Shown here in pieces: positions 23,970 to 31,707 of a stretch of DNA of 56,228 nucleotides. Every line of letters begins with the position of its first letter. Position 1 is the first letter of the stretch. The notes under the pieces were generated by a model. It did not search any database. It worked only from the letters and a program-made list of their open reading frames with translations, and was not told the DNA's origin. The stretch is from Thermosporothrix hazakensis (GTDB lineage Bacteria > Chloroflexota > Ktedonobacteria > Ktedonobacterales > Ktedonobacteraceae): contig NZ_QKUF01000035.1 in assembly GCF_003253565.1 (NCBI RefSeq), positions 1 to 56,228 on the forward strand, in the 5' to 3' direction. The translations under genes were made by a program, and so were the position numbers.

Positions 23970-26480
23970 GTGACAACACATAATACAGATCACGAGCACA
24001 ACGACGTTGATGCTGCTGTCGCTCAGCATCCCTCTGTCCCCGAATCCACAATTGATTCTACTGCTTCTGAGAATGAGACTCCTGCGGCGGTAGAAGCAAA
24101 GGACCCCTCTGCCGAGCAGCCCGCTGAAGAGGAGAAGACGAAACATGCCGCCGCTTCGTCTGTGACCGAGGTAGCAAACGGGGCAACAGAAACAACCGAG
24201 GAAGCAACGACTGCCTCAACTGAGGAGTCAACACAGCAACCCAGCGACCAGCAGGAATCCCCTGCTGACATTGAGCCCAAAGAGCAGGTGACAGAAGAAG
24301 CGCCTTCTTCTGAGGCTGAGACAGAGCAGCAACCGGAGAAATCAACAGAGGAGCAACCTGTTGCTGTTACCACCACGCATGAGTCTCAGGCCGAAGAACC
24401 TGCCGTTGTATCCGCACAACCAGAAACGGAAAAAGAGCAGAAGCCCGAACAGAAGGAGCAGGAGATATCTCCAGCCCCTGTAGCTGCTCAAGAACCTGAA
24501 AAATCAGCCGATATGAAGAAAGAGAATGAGACAAAGCAAGAAGAGGAGGGATCGGCAGCCTTTGCCCTTCCACTGGTTGATGCAGAAGAGAACGTCATTC
24601 GGCCTTTTACGGCTTTTATCGAGGAGTTCCAGCAAGCTGAGGCGCAGGCACGCATTCAAGCCTCGCTAAAAGAATCACAACTGGATACCTTCTCGCTTCT
24701 CTCACCCACACCCGAGACGCCTTTTATTGAGGTCAAAGAGGAAGAACAGCCCTCGACACAAGAAGCACCTAAAGAAGAGCAGGCGCCAGAGGTCCAGGCA
24801 GCCGAGGCCAGCCCCCAAACAGAAGAGCAACCGGTCTCCCAGTCTGCTGAAGCACAGCCAGAAGAGCAGCCCGCCGCTGCTCCTGAGCGCGCTGTTTCGC
24901 CTCTTTTGCGGCCCGCCAGCCGCTCTCGGTCCCGCAATCGTCATCACCGAGAGGAAAAGGAAGCGAAGGAAACCAAAGAGCCAGTTGTGGAAAAGGCAGA
25001 AACGGAGCAGCCGACAGAGGTACAACCTGCTCCGGTCGCGCCCGCAGAACCGGAACAACCACGTCCGGCTCGCCGCTATCGGTTTGATCGGCCTGCCGCT
25101 ACCAGTAATCCAACCACACCGGCAGCCGCTGCTAACCCACCCACTTCTCAGGTCGCACGGAACGAGGAGACCAAAGAGGCACGGGCAACCCGCGCCGAAA
25201 TACCTACGGAACAGGCTCCTCAGGCGAAAGCGACCGCTCATTCAACAACACCTGAACAACAACCTACAACGACTACTAAATCACAAGGGCAGGAGACAGC
25301 GGAAAATGCCTCTCCAACAACAACGAAAGCAGAACATAGTCGTCGTCGTTCTCAGGAACGGCAAAAAGAGGCCGCCCCTGCAACTCCTCCAGCCTCAGAG
25401 GTGGTTCCTCCTATGACTGAACTTTCCCGACATGTAGAGGAGATCGCACCGGAAGATCTTCCTCCTCTCGAGTATTCAGAGTTACAGAAAACATCGCGTC
25501 GCCGTCGCCGCCATCGCTCAAGCGCTTCCAATAACGGAACCGCTGCGGCATCGTCAACCGAGACACCGACGCAACCGCAACAGAATCAGCCGACATCGTC
25601 TCGTCCGAGCCCGACCCTCCCGACGGGAAGCGGCCTTTCGTACTCGATTGTTTCCGGCTATACCGTCAATCAGATGAATCAGGGCAACGATCTTGCCGGA
25701 CCGTTTATGGCTCCAGAGCCTTCACCGGCTCGCGGTAGCGTCTTCTCACGCGATGGACGCACCACCCGCGCCGAGCTACTTCGGCCTCAGATCTACCCGG
25801 GTGGTAGTACATCCAGCAGTACGGGACGCTCAACGCAGCATCAGCAGCAGGAACAGATGAACACCGCTGCCCTCAATCATCTGGCAAATACGATTGTGCA
25901 GGCCTTCCAGCTCCAGACGGACCGCATGGTTGCAGAACTGCGGCGTCAGGCTCAGGCTCCGACTAACGTTTCGGTGTCACTGCCGCCCTTCCCATCCAAT
26001 GAACGCGTCGGCGTCTTTGTGGATGTGGCAAACCTGCTGTACTCGGCGCGCACGCTGCGACTCTCTGTCGACTTCGGCAAGCTGCTGGATTTCCTGCGCG
26101 GTAATCGTCGTCTGGTTCGCGCACATGCCTACTGTCCAACCAGCCCGCAACAGGGCGATGAGCAGATGTTCTTGCAGGCAGTGAAGGGCCTGGGCTACCG
26201 CATCACGACGAAAAACTATAAGACCTTCTCAAGTGGTGCGAAAAAGGCAGACCTTGACCTTGACCTTTGTATGGACGTCGTGCGTCTGGTCGAAGGCAAG
26301 GCAGTCGACTGCGTTGTACTGGTCAGTGGAGACAGCGACTTTATGCCGATGCTCGACTACTGCTCCGATCATGGGGTACGGGTTGAGGTAGCCGCGTTCG
26401 ACGAGGCCATGTCAGCCACGCTGCGCCAGAGCTGCGACCTGTTCATCAATCTGTCAATGCTCGAAGAAATCCGTTCGTAA
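23970..26480 (+). CDS. NYN-domain (LabA-like PIN-fold) protein with a 600-residue disordered N-terminus
   Basis: 836 residues, GTG start with GGAG 8 bases upstream. Residues 1 to about 670 are low-complexity, rich in Glu, Pro, Gln, Thr and Ala, with basic patches (PASRSRSRNRHHREEKE, TSRRRRRHRSSA) that may bind nucleic acid. The last 165 residues form a NYN domain of the PIN-like nuclease superfamily: VGVFVDVANLLYSA (first Asp), KKADLDLDLCMDVV, VVLVSGDSDFMPML, HGVRVEVAAFDEAM. The acidic residues of the proposed metal site are all there, so it is probably a ribonuclease or RNA-binding regulator. The tail architecture resembles that of RNase E-like hubs but is not homologous to them. A terminator follows directly. 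Confidence 0.85.
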   Translation: MTTHNTDHEHNDVDAAVAQHPSVPESTIDSTASENETPAAVEAKDPSAEQPAEEEKTKHAAASSVTEVANGATETTEEATTASTEESTQQPSDQQESPADIEPKEQVTEEAPSSEAETEQQPEKSTEEQPVAVTTTHESQAEEPAVVSAQPETEKEQKPEQKEQEISPAPVAAQEPEKSADMKKENETKQEEEGSAAFALPLVDAEENVIRPFTAFIEEFQQAEAQARIQASLKESQLDTFSLLSPTPETPFIEVKEEEQPSTQEAPKEEQAPEVQAAEASPQTEEQPVSQSAEAQPEEQPAAAPERAVSPLLRPASRSRSRNRHHREEKEAKETKEPVVEKAETEQPTEVQPAPVAPAEPEQPRPARRYRFDRPAATSNPTTPAAAANPPTSQVARNEETKEARATRAEIPTEQAPQAKATAHSTTPEQQPTTTTKSQGQETAENASPTTTKAEHSRRRSQERQKEAAPATPPASEVVPPMTELSRHVEEIAPEDLPPLEYSELQKTSRRRRRHRSSASNNGTAAASSTETPTQPQQNQPTSSRPSPTLPTGSGLSYSIVSGYTVNQMNQGNDLAGPFMAPEPSPARGSVFSRDGRTTRAELLRPQIYPGGSTSSSTGRSTQHQQQEQMNTAALNHLANTIVQAFQLQTDRMVAELRRQAQAPTNVSVSLPPFPSNERVGVFVDVANLLYSARTLRLSVDFGKLLDFLRGNRRLVRAHAYCPTSPQQGDEQMFLQAVKGLGYRITTKNYKTFSSGAKKADLDLDLCMDVVRLVEGKAVDCVVLVSGDSDFMPMLDYCSDHGVRVEVAAFDEAMSATLRQSCDLFINLSMLEEIRS

Positions 26481-26514
26481 AGCAAACTGTCGCGGCAACG
26501 CAAGAGCAAAAACA

Positions 26515-26554
26515 AGAGATCCGAGAGCGTATTCAGCCTCTCGGATCTCTTTTC
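26515..26554 (+). terminator. Intrinsic terminator of the NYN-domain gene
   Basis: AGAGATCCGAGAG (26515-26527) pairs with CTCTCGGATCTCT (26538-26550) over 13 bases with a 10-base loop, followed by TTTTCT. Confidence 0.85.
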
Positions 26555-26570
26555 TATTGCACACAAGAAA

Positions 26571-26622
26571 GGACCCCCGTAAGAACTGTCTTTCTGTTTC
26601 TCAAACAACTCTTACAGGGGTC
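26571..26622 (-). terminator. Long-loop hairpin downstream of the glutamine-amidotransferase-like gene
   Basis: GGACCCCCGTAAGA and TCTTACAGGGGTCC are near-perfect complements separated by about 24 bases. On the minus strand the stem is followed by TTTCTTG. It probably ends transcription of the convergent 26665-27453 gene. Confidence 0.55.
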
Positions 26623-26664
26623 CGCTCTAGAAGAGAATGCAGGAACAAAGCACGGAAGTTCTTT

Positions 26665-27453
26665 CTAGATGGCCTGAATATGGGTTTGAATTGGAGCAAA
26701 GAGCTTATCAATGGTCAGCGTTGTCCGCTTATGGGCATTGGAGCACTCTTCAATAAAGGCATGGAAGAGTTTTCCCCATACAGGCTCATCGCGCCAGATC
26801 TCCTCCGGGTGGCACTGCGCAGCAAGCATGAAGCGATGCCCAGGGACCTCAAGCAGCTCAGGGACACCATCTTCGGCGTGCCCGCTGATCACTACGCCGG
26901 TTCCTTTGCTCTTGACCGCCTGATGATGCAGACTGTTCACTCTGGTCTCTCGCACACCGAGGATCTTTTCCATTCGCGAACCGGGCTCAATAATCACTTT
27001 ATGAACCATATGATTGCGCGGGAGCTCCCAGTTCGGATGCTTCAGGCTACCAGGATATTGGCTCTGCAAATCCTGATACAGGCTGCCACCAAGCGCGACA
27101 TTCATCAACTGCATACCGCGACAAATCCCAAGTGTCGGAAGCTCTTTTTCTTTGACATAGCGCATCAGAGCCAGTTCTAGCTTATCCAGCAGCGGGTTTG
27201 TCTCACCAAGCATGGGGTGTGGCTCTTCCTGATAGACGCTTGGATGCACGTCAATGCCTCCAGAGAACAGGATACCATCCAGACGAGGTAACAGAGTTTC
27301 CAAACCGCTAAGATCTTCAAAAATGGGAATCAAAATGGGAACACCGCCTGCCAACTCCACCGCACGAATATAGGCTTTGTTGTTAAAGAATATCGGTCTA
27401 TCCGATTCCGCTCCCACCCCTGAATGACAGGGAATACCTATTAATGGACGCAT
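26665..27453 (-). CDS. Gamma-glutamyl-gamma-aminobutyrate hydrolase family protein (PuuD-like, peptidase C26)
   Basis: A class I glutamine-amidotransferase-like hydrolase of 262 residues. The N-terminus RPLIGIPCHS and YIRAVELAGGVPILIPI is typical. Next is LFSGGIDVHPSVY. The nucleophile elbow is LGICRGMQLMNVALGG with the catalytic Cys, and the His-Glu pair is in AAQCHPEE. PuuD releases GABA from gamma-Glu-GABA in putrescine breakdown. No other puu gene is nearby, so a different gamma-glutamyl amide is possible. AAAGGAGTGG precedes the ATG. The 5' leader carries two clear stem-loops (see the separate entry). Confidence 0.88.
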   Translation of the reverse strand: MRPLIGIPCHSGVGAESDRPIFFNNKAYIRAVELAGGVPILIPIFEDLSGLETLLPRLDGILFSGGIDVHPSVYQEEPHPMLGETNPLLDKLELALMRYVKEKELPTLGICRGMQLMNVALGGSLYQDLQSQYPGSLKHPNWELPRNHMVHKVIIEPGSRMEKILGVRETRVNSLHHQAVKSKGTGVVISGHAEDGVPELLEVPGHRFMLAAQCHPEEIWRDEPVWGKLFHAFIEECSNAHKRTTLTIDKLFAPIQTHIQAI

Positions 27454-27812
27454 TACCAGCCACTCCTTTTAACTGACGATGAGTTCAAAACAATTTCCAA
27501 AAACTATAAAGGATAATAAAAAAAGCGAAACACCAAACTTTTCTGTTTGTGCGTTCCGCAATGATGAGTGCTTATCTCTCATACGACGAAACGCAGCCTT
27601 GAAAGCATAAACCCGACCAGCTCCAGCCAACACTGGAGCTGAATAATGAGAAAAGGAACAATATTACGGGTTAATACTTCGCGAATGCGTTCTTGTCTCA
27701 ATTCGAACTTCCCTATATTTCTTAATTGTTACAACATCTCTTTGGGGATGTTATACATTTATCATACAAGTAATGTCAAGAATGAAGGACTATTGGCCCT
27801 TTTAGCATTCTG
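27454..27812 (-). promoter_or_regulatory. Structured 5' leader of the PuuD-like gene (intergenic region)
   Basis: No gene fits in this 360-base stretch. On the minus strand, reading toward the gene, there is a perfect 9-bp hairpin CAGCTCCAG/CTGGAGCTG (27618-27641). Next is a two-tier structure with outer arms GCGTT/AACGC (27551-27555 and 27590-27594) enclosing ATGAG/CTCAT (27564-27568 and 27578-27582). Last is an AAAAG/CTTTT pairing followed by a run of T. The arrangement looks like a regulatory leader with an attenuator, but I cannot match it to a known riboswitch. Part of the stretch near 27735-27770 may be the 3' end of the upstream ftsB-like transcript. Confidence 0.4.
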
Positions 27813-28280
27813 TCAGCCTCCAAAGAAGATACGCCACCATTCTTCCCAGAAACCTCGCGCCGGTTGTTGCTGCTCTTCTGGTTTCACCTGCGCTGGCGGC
27901 GTTTCCTTCTCATTCACCAGAATAACAGGTTGTTCCCCGGGCTTGACATAACCAATATTCCGCGCTTCCTGCTCAATCACTTTCGGATCTGTATAGTAGT
28001 CTACCTGTTTCTTGAGCGTTTCATGCTCCTGCTGAAGCTGTGCGTATTTCTGTTTCTCCTGGTCAAGCTGCTGCATCAAGCCGCTATTAGACCAGGCCTG
28101 CGCCAGCGAGCCAAGCAACAGAGCCAGGCACAGAAGCCCGGTCAGCCAGAGCACCGTATGCGTAAAAAAAGAAATACTTCTGGCTCGCCTCCTACCCTCC
28201 GTTTCCTCCCGGCCTATCGCTGACGTTATCCTTGTTTCAACCCGTATCCCAGGCTGTGATCTCTTTGGACGGTTTTGCAC
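27813..28280 (-). CDS. FtsB/DivIC-family septum formation initiator protein
   Basis: 155 residues. A basic cytoplasmic head of about 45 residues, one membrane helix (about 47-66, LWLTGLLCLALLLGSLAQAW), a coiled coil (MQQLDQEKQKYAQLQQEHE) and the conserved DivIC/FtsB ending (DPKVIEQEARNIGYVKPGEQ) followed by a Pro/Glu tail and GFWEEWWRIFFGG. It would be a single-pass divisome protein that links early and late cell-division factors. I choose the GTG at 28280 (GGAG 5 bases upstream) rather than the GTG two codons earlier. The Trp/Phe-rich C-terminus is unusual. Confidence 0.85.
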   Translation of the reverse strand: MQNRPKRSQPGIRVETRITSAIGREETEGRRRARSISFFTHTVLWLTGLLCLALLLGSLAQAWSNSGLMQQLDQEKQKYAQLQQEHETLKKQVDYYTDPKVIEQEARNIGYVKPGEQPVILVNEKETPPAQVKPEEQQQPARGFWEEWWRIFFGG

Positions 28281-28543
28281 ATGCACTCCTTACAATAGAA
28301 ACACGAATCATGCACCCGCTTCCGTAGCTCTCCCTTTATTGTACATTATTGTATGTGGAGAGAAAAAAAGATGACCCGCAACCGTCCCTACAGGCCACTT
28401 CATCCCTTTTTTTACTATCGGCAGAAGAAACCTAAAAATAAGCTGAGAAAAGCTGTGTTGATACAGTTATCTATCTAAACGAGGCAAAGCAGAAAATTGG
28501 TGGTTGAAAACCAGGAGCAAACCAGGGAGAAAAAGGGCGCGCA

Positions 28544-28945
28544 CTATCGGCCCAACAGAACCAACAGTCCCATCAGGTCAAAGCCAAGCAACAGGCAATT
28601 AAAGGCGATACCCGCTGTAATCAGCGAGCGATAGAGAGAAGAGCGGTCAACAGTTTTGCGAACACGGCGCGATGTACGCTGCATGGCATCAGTGTTTATC
28701 AGGGCAAGACGGAGCGCACCAGAGCGGCGGCTGATTGCTTCCTCAAACTCGCTATACATCTCCTCGATTTCGTCCTGTTCGGACCTGTGCGCCTCGCGCT
28801 CATGCGTCCGGGGCATCTCCTTCAAGATGTCAGAGACACGAAGCATCGGCTCGGTGGCATAGCTGTTCGTCATTTCCTGAGACTCCTGCACCTGTAAAGG
28901 ATTTGTGCTCTTATAAATATCGGGAGTACAGAGCGTTGCGTTCAT
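28544..28945 (-). CDS. Small tail-anchored membrane protein, function unknown
   Basis: 133 residues. A soluble, charged N-terminal part (EREAHRSEQDEIEEMYSEFE, probably helical) is followed by a basic stretch and one C-terminal hydrophobic segment (about 108-131, LITAGIAFNCLLLGFDLMGL). This suggests a tail-anchored protein with its bulk in the cytoplasm. AGGAGGT lies 5 bases upstream of the ATG at 28945. I do not recognise the family. It lies between ftsB-like and a divergent SprT-like gene, with more than 250 bases on each side. Confidence 0.68.
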   Translation of the reverse strand: MNATLCTPDIYKSTNPLQVQESQEMTNSYATEPMLRVSDILKEMPRTHEREAHRSEQDEIEEMYSEFEEAISRRSGALRLALINTDAMQRTSRRVRKTVDRSSLYRSLITAGIAFNCLLLGFDLMGLLVLLGR

Positions 28946-29298
28946 TGCATTACCTCCTAACCTGCTTATCTATTCTCTACACGCCCTATCTTATCGGAAA
29001 AAAGACAGAAAAACAGGGGTCAAATAGCCCATTCTGACAACTTTAAGCAGACTCTTAACCAGTTACAAGGCAGCTTTTATTTTCTATGCAGGCGCATTCA
29101 GTTTCTCAGTCTCTTCTTAATTTTCGCCAACTTTGCAAAAAAGCTCCCCCGAAGCAGGCGTAGTTTCTCATGGGTTCTATAAAAACAGAGCATCTTATAA
29201 TAGTGAACTCATCAAATCATATTTATAACTACAGCGCCTCTGTATACTGAAGCAAAAAGCAGAACACAAGCAGAAAGATACACCCGAGGAGTTCCACT
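28946..29298. other. Intergenic region between divergent genes, with a TATAAT
   Basis: About 350 AT-rich bases between the divergent tail-anchored-protein and SprT-like genes. A TATAAT at 29196-29201 on the plus strand could serve the SprT-like gene, leaving a leader of about 90 bases. No open frame or RNA structure stood out. Confidence 0.4.
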
Positions 29299-29832
29299 AT
29301 GTCTCGTATTGCCAATAGAAATAGCATAAAGAGAAAGGGGGATGACCACCCTCACAGCATGCGAATCGTCCCAAAACGCCTGGAGCTTGCAAGCTATCTT
29401 GAAGATATCTGGCAACGCTATTTCTCAGATGTTCAGCGTCCGAACGAGATTTATATTGGCTATTGCTTTCCCTGGAAAACGCGTCTCGGACTGATCCGCC
29501 TTGCCCTGGACAACTCCCATTCGTTTATAGGTATCAACTCACTGCTCCAGCTTGCAAACGTCCCGGAGAGCGTGCTTGTAACGACCATCGCGCATGAGCT
29601 GGTACACTATGCGCATGGGTTTGGTTCGCCTCTGCCACGCGCACAGCAGCATCCACACGCCAATGGCATTGTTGAGAAGGAGCTTGAGGCACGGTCTCTG
29701 GGCCCCCTTTTGCAGGAATGCAACGAATGGCTGGACCATCACTGGTACCCATTCTACGAGGAGCAAAAGGCCCGCGGTCGGGTTCGTCTACTGAGCGCAC
29801 TCTACACAGCGAGGCGGCAAACCGTTCTATAA
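29299..29832 (+). CDS. SprT-like zinc metallopeptidase-fold protein
   Basis: 177 residues with GAGGAG 8 bases upstream of the ATG. The zinc-binding HELVH motif lies in TIAHELVHYAHGFG, and a further His/Glu stretch follows (HPHANGIVEKELEARSLGP). The preceding strand/helix (IGYCFPWKTRLGLIRLA, GINSLLQ) matches the SprT-like fold, related to the Spartan family. There is no C-terminal zinc ribbon, and an HxxGxxW-like third ligand is not obvious. It might act on DNA-protein crosslinks or another protein substrate. The function is unproven. Confidence 0.72.
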   Translation: MSRIANRNSIKRKGDDHPHSMRIVPKRLELASYLEDIWQRYFSDVQRPNEIYIGYCFPWKTRLGLIRLALDNSHSFIGINSLLQLANVPESVLVTTIAHELVHYAHGFGSPLPRAQQHPHANGIVEKELEARSLGPLLQECNEWLDHHWYPFYEEQKARGRVRLLSALYTARRQTVL

Positions 29833-29926
29833 AGCAGCAGTATTTCACGAGAAGCGAATCAACTGATAATCAAACTCAAGTAGAGTATAATTACTGACGC
29901 TGCATAGAGGGGGGCAGAGGAATATC

Positions 29927-29955
29927 TTGACATCTCTTTTTGCCTGTGATATATT
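29927..29955 (+). promoter_or_regulatory. Strong sigma-70-type promoter of rho
   Basis: TTGACA (29927-29932), a 17-base spacer, and TATATT (29950-29955). It lies about 290 bases upstream of the rho start codon, so the mRNA has a long leader. Confidence 0.85.
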
Positions 29956-30242
29956 CTTGCTAGCTCCGAAGCTATGTACCACGCCACCTTACAAAACGAT
30001 CAGTTTCACATTTTCCCGACTCGTTGAAGTGTTTCAGTGTAGTACATTGTCTTTGGTTCATGTGCTGGCACCTCTTACTTCATCAAAAACTACCCGTTGC
30101 CACAAACATTCTCATACAAGGGAGGAATACCCTTCCTGATACATGTATTGTATTCTCTGTTTCCCACCAAATATTCAGGTTCAAGCCAGAAAGGAGAAAG
30201 GGCGCATTCCTCAAGCATGTTAATGCTGTCGCCCTACGTAAC
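29956..30242 (+). promoter_or_regulatory. Long 5' leader of rho
   Basis: About 280 transcribed bases separate the promoter from the rho start. The leader is pyrimidine-rich with frequent C (for example the stretches around 30030-30110 and 30160-30180), as expected for Rho-utilisation sites. Rho is known to autoregulate by terminating within its own leader in other bacteria. The in-frame ATG at 30024 would encode an implausible Trp/His-rich extension and is not used here. Confidence 0.5.
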
Positions 30243-31511
30243 GTGAACATAGCCGAGTTAGAACAAAAAACCTTACCGGAGCTACGCGAAATTGCTCGCG
30301 ATCTCGAACTCTCCGGTTACAGTACCCTCAAGAAACAGGACCTCGTCTTCAGACTTCTTCAAGCAAACACTGAACAGCAGGGCAATATCTTCAGTGCCGG
30401 TGTCCTGGAAATTGTTGACGAGGGCTTTGGCTTCCTGCGACAGGAACGCTTCCTGCCGGGAAATATGGATGTCTATGTTTCTCAATCGCAGATCCGCCGC
30501 TTTGGTCTTCGCAATGGAGATATGGTCATCGGACAGGTCAGGCCACCAAAGGACAACGAAAAGTACTACGGCCTGCTGCGTGTTGAGGCAATCAATGGAG
30601 GAGATCCAGAAGCAGCAAAGAGACGCCCACATTTCGAGTTGCTCACTCCCATCTCCCCGCGCGAGATGTTTAATCTGGAAACAGGAGCCTCGAATATTTC
30701 CGGGCGTATCATCAACCTGGTTGCTCCTATCGGACGCGGACAACGTGGCCTGATTGTTTCCCCTCCCAAAGCCGGCAAAACGATGCTTCTCAAGTCTATC
30801 GCCAACTCCATCACCACCAACTATGACGATGTTCACCTGATGATTGCCCTGATCGGTGAACGCCCCGAAGAAGTCACAGACATGAAACGCTCAGTCAAAG
30901 CAGAGGTCATCAGCTCAACCTTCGACGAGCCAACCGAAGCCCATACGCGTGTGGCTGAAATGGTGCTCGACCGCGCCAAGCGCCTGGTTGAGGGTGGACG
31001 CGATGTTGTGATCTTGCTGGACAGCATCACCCGCTTGAGCCGCGCGTACAACCTGGCTGTACAGCCCAGTGGCCGTACCCTTTCCGGCGGCCTTGATCCA
31101 AGCGCCCTCTTTCCTCCCAAGCGCTTCTTCGGCGCAGCACGCAAAATTGAGGAAGGCGGCAGCCTGACGATTATTGCAACCTGTCTGGTTGATACAGGGA
31201 GCCGCATGGACGATGTGATCTACGAGGAGTTCAAAGGCACCGGCAATCTGGAGCTGGTCCTTGATCGCAAACTCGCCGAACGTCGTGTCTTCCCCGCTAT
31301 CGACATTTCTCGCTCCAGCACCCGCCGCGAAGAACTGCTGCTCGACGAGCGCACCCTGCGCGCTGTGGTGGTTATGCGACGTATGTTCTCAACGCTGGCA
31401 GATCAGCCAGGTCGCAGCTCACTGGAAGCGATGGAAGCGTTGCTACAACATATGTCCAAAACAAGCAACAACATGGAGTTTCTGGCAACCCTCAAGGGGA
31501 ACATTTCCTAG
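30243..31511 (+). CDS. rho: Transcription termination factor Rho
   Basis: The hexameric RNA helicase of factor-dependent termination. From the GTG at 30243 it is 422 residues, near the usual 420. The N-terminus NIAELEQKTLPELREIARDL is where the family normally begins. Next come the RNA-binding cold-shock-like domain (GVLEIVDEGFGFLR, VYVSQSQIRRFGLR), the P-loop IVSPPKAGKTMLLKSIA, Walker B VVILLDSITRLSRAYN, the R-loop/Q-loop area GRTLSGGLDPSALFPPKRFF and ELVLDRKLAERRVFPAID. No Shine-Dalgarno sequence is visible in front of this GTG. An AGGAGAAAGGG at 30192-30202 is too far away, so the start is the least certain part. Confidence 0.96.
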   Translation: MNIAELEQKTLPELREIARDLELSGYSTLKKQDLVFRLLQANTEQQGNIFSAGVLEIVDEGFGFLRQERFLPGNMDVYVSQSQIRRFGLRNGDMVIGQVRPPKDNEKYYGLLRVEAINGGDPEAAKRRPHFELLTPISPREMFNLETGASNISGRIINLVAPIGRGQRGLIVSPPKAGKTMLLKSIANSITTNYDDVHLMIALIGERPEEVTDMKRSVKAEVISSTFDEPTEAHTRVAEMVLDRAKRLVEGGRDVVILLDSITRLSRAYNLAVQPSGRTLSGGLDPSALFPPKRFFGAARKIEEGGSLTIIATCLVDTGSRMDDVIYEEFKGTGNLELVLDRKLAERRVFPAIDISRSSTRREELLLDERTLRAVVVMRRMFSTLADQPGRSSLEAMEALLQHMSKTSNNMEFLATLKGNIS

Positions 31512-31657
31512 TGATCCGCCACACCTGACCGTTACGAGTCGGGAAACTCTCTCGGATACAAGGGGCCGCTCTAGAACGCTATCTCTTGCAGATATTCCAG
31601 TATGTGCGATAGCATAAGGTGTGTGGCTTGTGAAGAATATATCTGCTAGCCATAGTT

Positions 31658-31669
31658 CGCTCTAGAGCG
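31658..31669. repeat. 12-base perfect palindrome upstream of the aldehyde dehydrogenase gene
   Basis: CGCTCTAGAGCG lies 39 bases before the start codon at 31708. A partial copy (CGCTCTAGAACG) lies near 31567. It could be an operator. I see no matching regulator. Confidence 0.35.
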
Positions 31670-31707
31670 GGCTTCATGGATTGGCTTTTTCTGGTGCAGG
31701 AGGTACT

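Noticed and set aside
24702..25416. Long frames in both directions within the NYN-protein gene (for example 24702-25241 minus, 24727-25416 plus)
   Set aside because: They arise from the biased codon composition of the disordered region. The 836-residue frame has the start site and the conserved domain.
30024..30242. 73-residue N-terminal extension of Rho from the ATG at 30024
   Set aside because: The extension is Trp/His/Cys-rich and unlike any Rho N-terminus. It lies in the leader. The family sequence starts at the GTG at 30243.
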